Shown here: positions 24,474 to 31,288 of the stretch, one piece after another
Numbering within the stretch: position 1 is the stretch's first letter
Layout of the letters: each line of letters opens with the position of its first letter
From: Paludibacteraceae bacterium
GTDB lineage: Bacteria > Bacteroidota > Bacteroidia > Bacteroidales > Paludibacteraceae
Length of the DNA: 36,150 nt
Assembly (NCBI GenBank): GCA_017649635.1
Contig: JAGCGM010000269.1
Location: forward strand, 1-36,150
Direction of reading: 5' to 3'
Notes under the pieces: model-generated
What the model was told of the DNA's origin: nothing
Database searches by the model: none
Seen by the model: only the letters and a program-made list of their open reading frames with translations
Position numbers and translations under genes: made by a program

Positions 24474-25325
24474 CTAATCAAGCTGCGTGTGGCGCACTGA
24501 AATCTCTTCCGACAGGAACACGGAAGCAGACTTCTTGAACTTCTCCTCCGACTCCGTCGTGAAGAACTGGCAGGAGCCTCCCTTCGTCAGCAGTTCCTCC
24601 ATGGAGACATGGCGACGGAGGTAATCCTCCAGGCTGGAGGCGACAATCGCACCCTGCGAAATGATGCGGATATGGGCAGGCAGATATTTCCTGATCTTAG
24701 GCAACAACAAAGGGTAATGCGTGCAACCCAAGATGACCGTATCGATCTGGTCATCCTTCGCCAGCAACTGGTCCACATATTTCTTCACGAAATAATCCGC
24801 GCCATCCGAATCGTATTCCGAGTTCTCCACCAGCGGCACCCATAGCGGGCAAGCCACGGAAGAGATCACAATCTCCGGGAAGAGCTTATGGATCTCGATC
24901 GGGTACGACTCCGACTGCACCGTTCCTATGGTGGCGAAGAGGCCGACATGCTTCGTTCGGGTATATTCCCCAATCTGCTCGATGGTAGGGCGGATGACAC
25001 CCAAGACACGACGGTCTGGGTTCCATTTCGGCAAGTCGTACATTTGGATGGACTTCAACGCCTTGGCCGAAGCCGTGTTACAACCCAAGATGACAAGCGG
25101 GCAACCCAACTCAAATAGTTTCTCGACACATTGGCGGGTAAACTCGTACACGACATCGAAGGAGCGTGTACCATACGGTGTACGCGCATTATCGCCCAAA
25201 TAGAGATAATCATATCGAGGCAAACGCTTACGGATCTCCGACAAGATGGTCAAACCACCATATCCGGAGTCAAAAACACCAATCGGACCAGACTGATTAG
25301 GGAACTGTGCCATACCATCCAACAT
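24474..25325 (-). CDS. murI: Glutamate racemase
   Basis: MurI converts L- to D-glutamate for peptidoglycan. The 283-residue protein shows IGVFDSGYGGLTILSE, carrying the catalytic-site Asp19, and both catalytic cysteines: Cys82 in LGCNTASA and Cys201 in LGCTHYPLL. The substrate segment YLGDNARTPYGTRS also matches. An in-frame ATG at 25313 (MAQFPNQSG) is a plausible alternative start. A candidate minus-strand -7 box CATCTTTG (25361-25368, one mismatch) could give a 30-nt leader. The gene is downstream of the envelope cluster but separated from it by a terminator at 25420-25442, so it is probably transcribed separately or by read-through. It converges on the sensor-regulator with a 33-bp gap. 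Confidence 0.96.
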   Translation of the reverse strand: MLDGMAQFPNQSGPIGVFDSGYGGLTILSEIRKRLPRYDYLYLGDNARTPYGTRSFDVVYEFTRQCVEKLFELGCPLVILGCNTASAKALKSIQMYDLPKWNPDRRVLGVIRPTIEQIGEYTRTKHVGLFATIGTVQSESYPIEIHKLFPEIVISSVACPLWVPLVENSEYDSDGADYFVKKYVDQLLAKDDQIDTVILGCTHYPLLLPKIRKYLPAHIRIISQGAIVASSLEDYLRRHVSMEELLTKGGSCQFFTTESEEKFKKSASVFLSEEISVRHTQLD

Positions 25326-25360
25326 TTAAGGCGAATCCTGAGATTCACCGTTTCATACGA

Positions 25361-25368
25361 CAAAGATG
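25361..25368 (-). promoter_or_regulatory. Candidate -7 box for murI
   Basis: The minus strand reads CATCTTTG, one mismatch from TAnnTTTG, 36 bp before the murI ATG. A small inverted repeat, GAATC/GATTC (25333-25346), lies in the leader. Confidence 0.35.
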
Positions 25369-25414
25369 GGTTAGGGAAAACTCCCCGAGCCTATTCCCCC
25401 AACCCACCATAAGA

Positions 25415-25442
25415 CAAAAAAAGAGGACAGAACGTCCTCTTT
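25415..25442 (-). terminator. Intrinsic terminator of the bamA-ompH cluster
   Basis: A perfect stem (AAAGAGGAC at 25420-25428 with GTCCTCTTT at 25434-25442, 5-nt loop) is followed by a run of Ts on the minus strand. It lies 20 bp past the ompH stop at 25462 and before murI. Confidence 0.85.
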
Positions 25443-25461
25443 CCTATATGCGGAACATCAA

Positions 25462-25968
25462 TTACTTAATGTTCAATTTCTTCTTCAGCAACGGAGTGAC
25501 GTCAATCGCATCGCCCGACTTGTAAAGCAATGTGTTCAAATCGTAGATGTAGAGGAAACCATTCTCGGCGCCAACCTCCTCGATAGCCTTACGCAACTTC
25601 TCGCGGATAGGAGCTTGCAACTCCTCCTGCTTTTGCTGCAGCAAAGTCTGAGCAGACTGATAGTATTGTTGAACCTTCATCTGAAGCATTTGGATCTCCT
25701 CCATCCTGTTCTTCTTGATGGCCTCATCCCACTTCGCCTCACCATCTTTGTATTCTGTCAGCTTACGATTGTACTCATCCTCCATTCTCTTGATCTCACC
25801 CTCATGTTGTGCGGCAAGGTCTTTCAAGGATGTCTCAATCTGAGAGACCTCCGGCATGGCAAGAAACAACGTCTGAACATCCAAATAACCCAATTTAATT
25901 TGAGTGTTTTGAGCCATACCGAAAGCTGGCATAGCCAAAAATAACAAAGCGATTAATTTTTTATACAT
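25462..25968 (-). CDS. OmpH/Skp family periplasmic chaperone (second copy)
   Basis: The 168-residue protein has a signal peptide (MYKKLIALLFLAMPAFGMAQN) and then the Skp/OmpH layout of a small strand core with long coiled-coil helices (about 50-120: LKDLAAQHEGEIKRMEDEYNRKLTEYKD..., LLQQKQEELQAPIREKLRKAIEEVG). IKLGYLDVQTLFLAMPE is the family N-terminal strand. Skp chaperones outer-membrane proteins to BamA in the periplasm. This is the last gene of the cluster, 50 bp beyond the first ompH, and is followed by a strong terminator. Two adjacent OmpH genes behind bamA are usual in Bacteroidota; division of labour between them is not evident from sequence. Confidence 0.92.
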   Translation of the reverse strand: MYKKLIALLFLAMPAFGMAQNTQIKLGYLDVQTLFLAMPEVSQIETSLKDLAAQHEGEIKRMEDEYNRKLTEYKDGEAKWDEAIKKNRMEEIQMLQMKVQQYYQSAQTLLQQKQEELQAPIREKLRKAIEEVGAENGFLYIYDLNTLLYKSGDAIDVTPLLKKKLNIK

Positions 25969-26018
25969 AATATTTACATTAAAGATTTTTCTAAACTTTC
26001 AGCGCACGAAGTTACAAA

Positions 26019-26531
26019 TTATTTCGCATATCCCAACTTCGTCAACACCTCATCGCTGATATCCACCTTGACGGAGAAATAGATGAGGTTGGAGCTGCTC
26101 GCCTTATCCAAAACAACGGTATAACCCTTCGTGTCGGAGACATCCTTCACCGCCACATAGACCTCATCCTGAATAGGTTTCATCAAGCTCTCACGTTTCT
26201 TGAAGAACTCGCCTTGAGGACCGAAATACTTACGTTTCAGCTCGTTAGCCTCCTTCTCCTTGGCTACGATCTCATTCTCCTTCTTCACCTTCATCTCGTC
26301 GGAAAGGAAGACCACCTCTGTCTGGTAGTTCTTGTAAAGGATCTTGGCCTCCTCATTCTTGGCCTCCACCTCTTTCTGCCACTTCTCAGAGATTTGCTTC
26401 AATTGCTCGTTCGCCGACTCATACATAGGAATATTCTTCAAAATATATTCCATATCGAGCACAGCCACTTTCTGGGCGGAAGCGCAACAGAAGGCACCCA
26501 CCGCCAATAATGTCAAAATCAATTTCTTCAT
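26019..26531 (-). CDS. OmpH/Skp family periplasmic chaperone (first copy)
   Basis: Starting at the ATG at 26531 (MKKLILTLLAVGAFCCASAQ; another ATG lies three codons earlier, at 26540) the protein has a clean signal peptide and 170 residues. The core KVAVLDMEYILKNIPMYESANEQLKQISEKWQKEVEAKNEE matches Skp/OmpH, and residues about 35-115 form charged coiled-coil arms. The ending VDISDEVLTKLGYAK is typical of the Bacteroidota version. It lies 27-36 bp after the bamA stop, on the same strand. Role: periplasmic holding of outer-membrane proteins for the Bam machinery. Confidence 0.93.
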   Translation of the reverse strand: MKKLILTLLAVGAFCCASAQKVAVLDMEYILKNIPMYESANEQLKQISEKWQKEVEAKNEEAKILYKNYQTEVVFLSDEMKVKKENEIVAKEKEANELKRKYFGPQGEFFKKRESLMKPIQDEVYVAVKDVSDTKGYTVVLDKASSSNLIYFSVKVDISDEVLTKLGYAK

Positions 26532-26567
26532 ATTCGTCACTTGTTTAAAACAACTATATCATTAACA

Positions 26568-29270
26568 TTAAAAATCCTGTCCTATCACGAAGTGGAAATT
26601 ACTACCACCACCCATGCTCTTCGACAAATCAAAGCCATATCCCCAATCCACGCCAATCAAACCGATCATCGGCAAGATGATTCTGGCGCCGATACCAGCG
26701 GACCTCTTCACGTTAAACGGATTGAAGTCGGAGAACTCACGCCATGCATTTCCCGCATCGACGAAGCCCAAAACATAAACCGTCGTGGCGGTCTCAAGCA
26801 TCAATGGATAACGCAACTCCAAAGAGAGACGTGAGTAAAGGTTTCCGGCGTACTTGCGGGAATACGGATCCTTCGGCGTCAAAGCGCCATTTTCATATCC
26901 GCGCACCTTGATGGCGGATTGCGCATACGTGTAACTATAGCCGGTCATACCGTCACCACCCACATAATAACGCTCGAACGGAGAACGCCTATAGGAATCG
27001 TAATAACCCAAGAATCCATACTCCGCACGGGCCATCAACACCAACTTCTGGTTGGACGAAATCGGCGTGTAAGATTGCAACTTGAACTCCGTCTTGTGAT
27101 ACTCCACCCAGCGGAACAGATCCTGCTGCATCTCCTGGAACTCATCTTCCGAAAGACCTCTATGCTCCTCGCTCGCATCACCGGCACGGTAACGGTCCAT
27201 CAAAGAATATACCTTCTGGTTATCCTTGAACAAGGAATACGGAGGAGTAAGTTGAAGCATTAGGGACAACTTGGAACCTCTCCTCGTATAATATGGATTA
27301 TCTATAGAATTACGGCTCCAAGTGGTGGAAAAGCTCAAGTTGTTAGCCGACCCCGCCGTCATCTCCAACAAGTCCCAATCCTGCAAGGTATAGTGACGAT
27401 ACGCAAGTTCCCAATACATGGAGAAATAATCGTCTGGCCAATCCATTCGCTTACCAATACCGACAGAAGCACCCAACGTCATGATGTACTTGTTGTGGTC
27501 CACAGCGGCCGAATATGCGCTATAGCTATTGTTATCATACAACAGGTTGTTGTAGTAATTGTCCGAATAGTATCGGCTGTTCACACCTGATTGTCTAGAC
27601 CAATACAACGAGGTAGAGAACGAGGTAGGTCTCTTTCCGCCCAACCATGGCTCCGTGAAACCGATGTTAGCCGAGGTATAATACTTACCATTCGTGGAGA
27701 AGGAGAGCGACAAGCTCTGCCCATCACCTTTAGGCAACGGACGGTAAGCCGACTTGTTGAAAATGTTCCTTGCGGAGAAGTTGGAGAACCTCAGTCCGAC
27801 CGAACCCGTCACACCCGTTGACGGACCATAACCGAAGGAGAGCTCCACTTGGTCGTTATTTTTCTGTTCCAAATTATAGACGATGTCCACCGTTCCATTC
27901 TCCGGGTTAGGTTCAGGACGGATGTCCATCTTCTCCGGGTTGAAGTGGCCTGTCGCCGCCAACTCACGCGCGGAACGCTGAAGGTTCGTCTTGCTGAAGA
28001 GTTCGCCCGGCTTCGTGCGCAACTCACGACGGATCACATTCTCGTTGATCGCGTTGTTACCCCTGATGACCACGTTGTTGATGACCGCTTGCTGACCCTC
28101 GTAGATACGCATCTCCAGGTCGATGGAGTCACCCTCCACCTTCGTCTCCACCGGATCCACGTTGAAGAAGAGGTAACCATTGTCCAAATAGAGGTTAGAC
28201 ATGGCGTCATCGTCCGTCATAAGCCTGCCATTCAGCAATTTTTGGTTATACACATCACCCTTTTTAATGCCCAATGCGGCGGTCAACACATCGCTCGAGT
28301 AGATCGTGTTGCCCACCCAACTGATGTTGCGGAAGTAATATTTCTTTCCCTCCTCGAAGTTCATGTAGATATCCACACGGTTCTCCTTGTACTCAACGAC
28401 ACTGTCGCTGAGCAACCTGGCGTCCCTGAATCCGAACTCGTTGAACTTCTCGATAGCCAGACCCTTATCATTCGCGTACTCGGCGTCAATGAATTTTTTC
28501 GACTTGAAGAAATTGACCAGTTTCTTCTCCTTGGTCTTCTTCATGCCACGTTTCACCTTGGATTCCTTCATCTGATCCAGGCCTGACATGTAGATGCGGT
28601 GCACCTTCACCTTGTCACGTCTGTCGATATCGATATTGACAACCACGAAACCCTTACGGTTCTGGTCGTCCCTCGTGTTGATCTCCACCTCCGCGTTCCG
28701 GTAGCCGTCCCCGCTCAGATGCTTTTGGATAGCCTCCTTCGTACGGGCGATGAGGTTCGGCGTCACGATACCATTCTTCTTCAACTCGATGGCGCCCAAT
28801 ATATCCTCTTTTTTCTTCTCCTTGACACCCGTGACGTTTATTTCAGAGATACGATCCCTCTGTTCCAGTTCTATTCGGAGCCATACGCTATCCCCGGAGA
28901 ACTTCACGGCGGATATTTTCGCGTCGGAGAAGAGGCCCTGTTTCCAGAAACGCTTCACAGCCTTTGTGATTTGCTCACCAGGCACCTTAATCTTATCCCC
29001 CACTTTCAGTCTGGAGTAACCGATAAGGACAGCCCTGTCATAAGTCTCCGCACCTACCACATCGATACCTGCGATTTTGTATTCCCTGGCGGTCGTCGAA
29101 TAGGAAATCAACGATTCCTCCTCTCCGGAGGAAGGAGCCGTCGAGCCACTCTGGCGAACACTGTCCGCATTCAACGCCCCACCATCCGCTCCAACATTGA
29201 CGCCCCGCACGGTGGCAGATGCCAAAACCGGGAAAAGGGATAATACGCAGATGTATAATAATTTCTTCAT
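26568..29270 (-). CDS. bamA: Outer-membrane protein assembly factor BamA
   Basis: BamA folds and inserts beta-barrel proteins into the outer membrane. From the ATG at 29270 (MKKLLYICVLSLFPVLASA, signal peptide) the protein has 900 residues; the ATG at 29279, directly abutting the uppS stop, is also possible. Five POTRA-like repeats span about 60-440 (segments such as KVGDKIKVPGEQITKAVKRFWKQGLF and FSKTNLQRSARELAATGHFNPEK). The C-terminal Omp85 barrel has the lid-loop motif VRGYENG and ends in Phe. It sits between uppS and the two ompH genes, the normal Bacteroidota order. It is longer than E. coli BamA (810), mainly in the N-terminal extension and barrel loops. Confidence 0.96.
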   Translation of the reverse strand: MKKLLYICVLSLFPVLASATVRGVNVGADGGALNADSVRQSGSTAPSSGEEESLISYSTTAREYKIAGIDVVGAETYDRAVLIGYSRLKVGDKIKVPGEQITKAVKRFWKQGLFSDAKISAVKFSGDSVWLRIELEQRDRISEINVTGVKEKKKEDILGAIELKKNGIVTPNLIARTKEAIQKHLSGDGYRNAEVEINTRDDQNRKGFVVVNIDIDRRDKVKVHRIYMSGLDQMKESKVKRGMKKTKEKKLVNFFKSKKFIDAEYANDKGLAIEKFNEFGFRDARLLSDSVVEYKENRVDIYMNFEEGKKYYFRNISWVGNTIYSSDVLTAALGIKKGDVYNQKLLNGRLMTDDDAMSNLYLDNGYLFFNVDPVETKVEGDSIDLEMRIYEGQQAVINNVVIRGNNAINENVIRRELRTKPGELFSKTNLQRSARELAATGHFNPEKMDIRPEPNPENGTVDIVYNLEQKNNDQVELSFGYGPSTGVTGSVGLRFSNFSARNIFNKSAYRPLPKGDGQSLSLSFSTNGKYYTSANIGFTEPWLGGKRPTSFSTSLYWSRQSGVNSRYYSDNYYNNLLYDNNSYSAYSAAVDHNKYIMTLGASVGIGKRMDWPDDYFSMYWELAYRHYTLQDWDLLEMTAGSANNLSFSTTWSRNSIDNPYYTRRGSKLSLMLQLTPPYSLFKDNQKVYSLMDRYRAGDASEEHRGLSEDEFQEMQQDLFRWVEYHKTEFKLQSYTPISSNQKLVLMARAEYGFLGYYDSYRRSPFERYYVGGDGMTGYSYTYAQSAIKVRGYENGALTPKDPYSRKYAGNLYSRLSLELRYPLMLETATTVYVLGFVDAGNAWREFSDFNPFNVKRSAGIGARIILPMIGLIGVDWGYGFDLSKSMGGGSNFHFVIGQDF

Positions 29271-29279
29271 TCCACTCAT

Positions 29280-30020
29280 CTATGACAATTGTTCACTTGT
29301 TTTGCCGAAACGTCTCTCACGTTTTTGGTAATCGATAATCGCCTCTAAGAACTGCTCTTTCTTGAACTCTGGCCAACTGACAGGTGTGAAGTATAGTTCG
29401 GAATACGACAACTGCCACATGAGGAAGTTACTGATACGCAACTCTCCGCTTGTCCGGATGAGCAGGTCCGGATCCGGGATGCCAGCCGTGGCGAGGTGAT
29501 TGGAAAACACCTTCTCGTCGATATCATCGACACTCAACGTTCCAGCCTTCACTTCGGAAGCGATGCGCTTAGTGGCCTCAAGGATCTCCCACCTGGAGGA
29601 GTAGCTGATGGCGAGCACCATGGTCAGGCCCGTGTTCTTCTCCGTCATCCTCTCCGCCTCGCTCAAGTTCGACAAGGTCACCTGCGACAATCGGCTCTTG
29701 TCGCCAATGACCATCAACCTAACATTATTCTTGGAAATCTTTTCTATATATTTTTTCAACGCCTCGGAGAGGATCTCCATCAATGCGTTCACCTCCATCT
29801 CCGGACGGTTCCAGTTCTCAGTGGAGAAAGCGTACAGCGTAATATATTTGACACCCAGGTCTGAGGCGGCTTCCATCACCTTATCCACGGAATCCACACC
29901 CTCACGGTGACCGAAGATGCGGTCCAAGCCCTTCGACTTGGCCCAACGACCGTTCCCATCCATGATGATGGCCACATGCCGCGGTATCCGATTGACGTCG
30001 ATTTGTTCCTTTAAATCCAT
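29280..30020 (-). CDS. uppS: Undecaprenyl (di-trans,poly-cis) diphosphate synthase
   Basis: UppS makes the C55 lipid carrier for peptidoglycan and surface polysaccharide from farnesyl diphosphate and isopentenyl diphosphate. The 246-residue protein has VAIIMDGNGRWAKSKG with the catalytic Asp near residue 21, then LYAFSTENWNRP, and LLIRTSGELRISNFLMWQLSYSELYF, the standard cis-prenyltransferase motifs. It is cytosolic at the membrane face. The gene begins 1 bp after the DUF6089 stop and abuts bamA, so these are one operon. Confidence 0.97.
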   Translation of the reverse strand: MDLKEQIDVNRIPRHVAIIMDGNGRWAKSKGLDRIFGHREGVDSVDKVMEAASDLGVKYITLYAFSTENWNRPEMEVNALMEILSEALKKYIEKISKNNVRLMVIGDKSRLSQVTLSNLSEAERMTEKNTGLTMVLAISYSSRWEILEATKRIASEVKAGTLSVDDIDEKVFSNHLATAGIPDPDLLIRTSGELRISNFLMWQLSYSELYFTPVSWPEFKKEQFLEAIIDYQKRERRFGKTSEQLS

Positions 30021-30021
30021 A

Positions 30022-30738
30022 TCATTTCCTTAAAACATTGCACCTTGACTTTCTCCTGATGAGATCCACCGAGACGTAAGCGACGGCGCATGTATAGTAG
30101 TCGTTATTTTTCAATGCATTATGTCCTACCCTATAAGGGTCGTTCAATATCTTGCTGTCATTGTCCATCACATCGAAATTGTCGACGAACAACTTCCGCA
30201 TGGACCACTCGAAGCCCAAATTCCAACGCTTCCACATCTTGAACTTGTAACCCACTCCGAACGACACATTGAAGGCCATCATGTTACCGCGCCAATGCTC
30301 GTACATCGTGAGCCCCGGGCCTATCAACACGTAGGGCGTATGCCGCTTGACCTCACGGTCCCAACTCTCAAATCCATATTTCAGGAAATTATGCTCCACC
30401 TGAAGCCCAATGTCCCAAAACGTCTGCTCGAAGGCCGCCTGCTGCCCGTTCGGCAACACGTTGTCGAAGTTCCGCGTGTCACCCGACACCTTGCCTCGGA
30501 TGACATCCAACTTCAGGACTCCTCGGTCGTTGATGATATACCGCAACAACCCGCCGAACGCCAAATGGTTCTCGTAGAATATCTTCGTAGAATTCGCATC
30601 ACCATTATAATACGAACCTCCACCGAACAAACCCAACTCACCCACATAACGATCCTGCGCCTGGGATAAACTTGGGCATAGCCACGCTAAAAGCACAACC
30701 AATGTATATGTCCCGATTTTATGTCTTCGATGCCTCAT
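30022..30738 (-). CDS. DUF6089 family outer-membrane protein
   Basis: The 238-residue protein has a signal peptide (about residues 8-28, TYTLVVLLAWLCPSLSQAQ) and beta-rich sequence such as YVGELGLFGGGSYYNGDAN, YVLIGPGLTMYEHWRGN and FNVSFGVGYKFKMWKRWNLGFEWSMRKLFVDNFD. This is the DUF6089 protein that commonly precedes uppS and bamA in Bacteroidota. Function is unknown; an eight-stranded OmpA-like barrel is plausible. It is the first gene of the cluster and has a -7 box at 30817-30824, giving a leader of about 70 nt. The end LIRRKSRCNVLRK is unusually basic for a barrel protein, and it stops 1 bp before uppS. Confidence 0.85.
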   Translation of the reverse strand: MRHRRHKIGTYTLVVLLAWLCPSLSQAQDRYVGELGLFGGGSYYNGDANSTKIFYENHLAFGGLLRYIINDRGVLKLDVIRGKVSGDTRNFDNVLPNGQQAAFEQTFWDIGLQVEHNFLKYGFESWDREVKRHTPYVLIGPGLTMYEHWRGNMMAFNVSFGVGYKFKMWKRWNLGFEWSMRKLFVDNFDVMDNDSKILNDPYRVGHNALKNNDYYTCAVAYVSVDLIRRKSRCNVLRK

Positions 30739-30816
30739 CTTCTTGCCATATTGGTTTCCACAAAAGAAAACGGCGAATCATTCGCATTATTATTTTGTTT
30801 CCTAACCAAAAACGTG

Positions 30817-30824
30817 CAAAAATA
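30817..30824 (-). promoter_or_regulatory. Predicted -7 box for the DUF6089-uppS-bamA-ompH operon
   Basis: The minus strand reads TATTTTTG followed by C, an exact match. Predicted leader is about 70 nt. Confidence 0.5.
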
Positions 30825-30965
30825 AGGATTTTTATGATATTGGGAAAACGCCCACCATCTTTTGTACTTAAAAATTCATAAAAAGCCATGCGTGGATTAT
30901 TACATACCGAAAGAAAAGCTACTCCTTGACATGCTTGCCGGCCTATTTTCCGACACATACCCGCT

Positions 30966-31052
30966 AAAAACAAAGAAGGATGTCATCCCGACATCCCAAC
31001 CTCGTAATTTTAACCTTAAATCTAATACCATGAAAAACACGTTGCAAAGATA
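30966..31052 (-). ncRNA. Small-RNA-like unit B
   Basis: On the minus strand the unit begins with the -7 box TATCTTTG (31052-31045) and shares a 32-nt identical core (31049-31018) with unit A. It ends in a perfect hairpin, GGATGTC-gggat-GACATCC (30978-30996), followed by TTCTTTGTTTTT. Expected transcript is about 70 nt from near 31038. The hairpin here is more regular than in unit A, and the sequence between core and hairpin is longer, so the two have diverged there. No open frame. Homology to unit A is direct observation; an RNA product is inferred. Confidence 0.68.
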
Positions 31053-31064
31053 TGGGTAATTTTT

Positions 31065-31078
31065 ATGTTACACAACAT
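31065..31078. promoter_or_regulatory. 14-bp palindrome upstream of small-RNA unit B
   Basis: Identical to the palindrome upstream of unit A (16149-16162), in the same orientation relative to the RNA and 12 bp from the -7 box. Flanking TAAAA is also shared. Confidence 0.5.
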
Positions 31079-31183
31079 AATTGTAAAATATTTTTCTTTT
31101 TTAACCTTCTTTTACATTTTAAAAAGTTACGCAGATTTTACACAAAATTATCCCGATATGGTTTTTCGTATTGAGTTTTTTTC

Positions 31184-31191
31184 TATTTTTG
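31184..31191 (+). promoter_or_regulatory. Predicted -7 box for the TraG-like ATPase gene
   Basis: TATTTTTG followed by C, exact consensus. The first in-frame ATG at 31202 would be nearly leaderless; the preferred ATG at 31289 gives a leader of about 92 nt. Confidence 0.5.
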
Positions 31192-31288
31192 CAAATATAA
31201 TATGATACGGAAACCGCTTCCCCACAACGGGCTATCGCGCGCAAGGGCTACGACAAAACGGTTTCCCAAACGAACAAATCAAGAACCT

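Larger units (their letters stand above)
30739..31288. other. Intergenic stretch with promoters and small-RNA unit B
   Basis: About 550 bp. It holds the DUF6089 -7 box (30817-30824, minus), small-RNA unit B (30966-31052, minus), the palindrome at 31065-31078, and the promoter of the TraG-like gene (31184-31191, plus). The rest is AT-rich with no gene supported. A minus-strand open frame at 30719-30973 has no family resemblance and overlaps the operon promoter. Confidence 0.6.

Noticed and set aside
30719..30973. 84-codon minus-strand frame upstream of DUF6089
   Set aside because: Overlaps the -7 box and the unit B terminator; no homology recognised.
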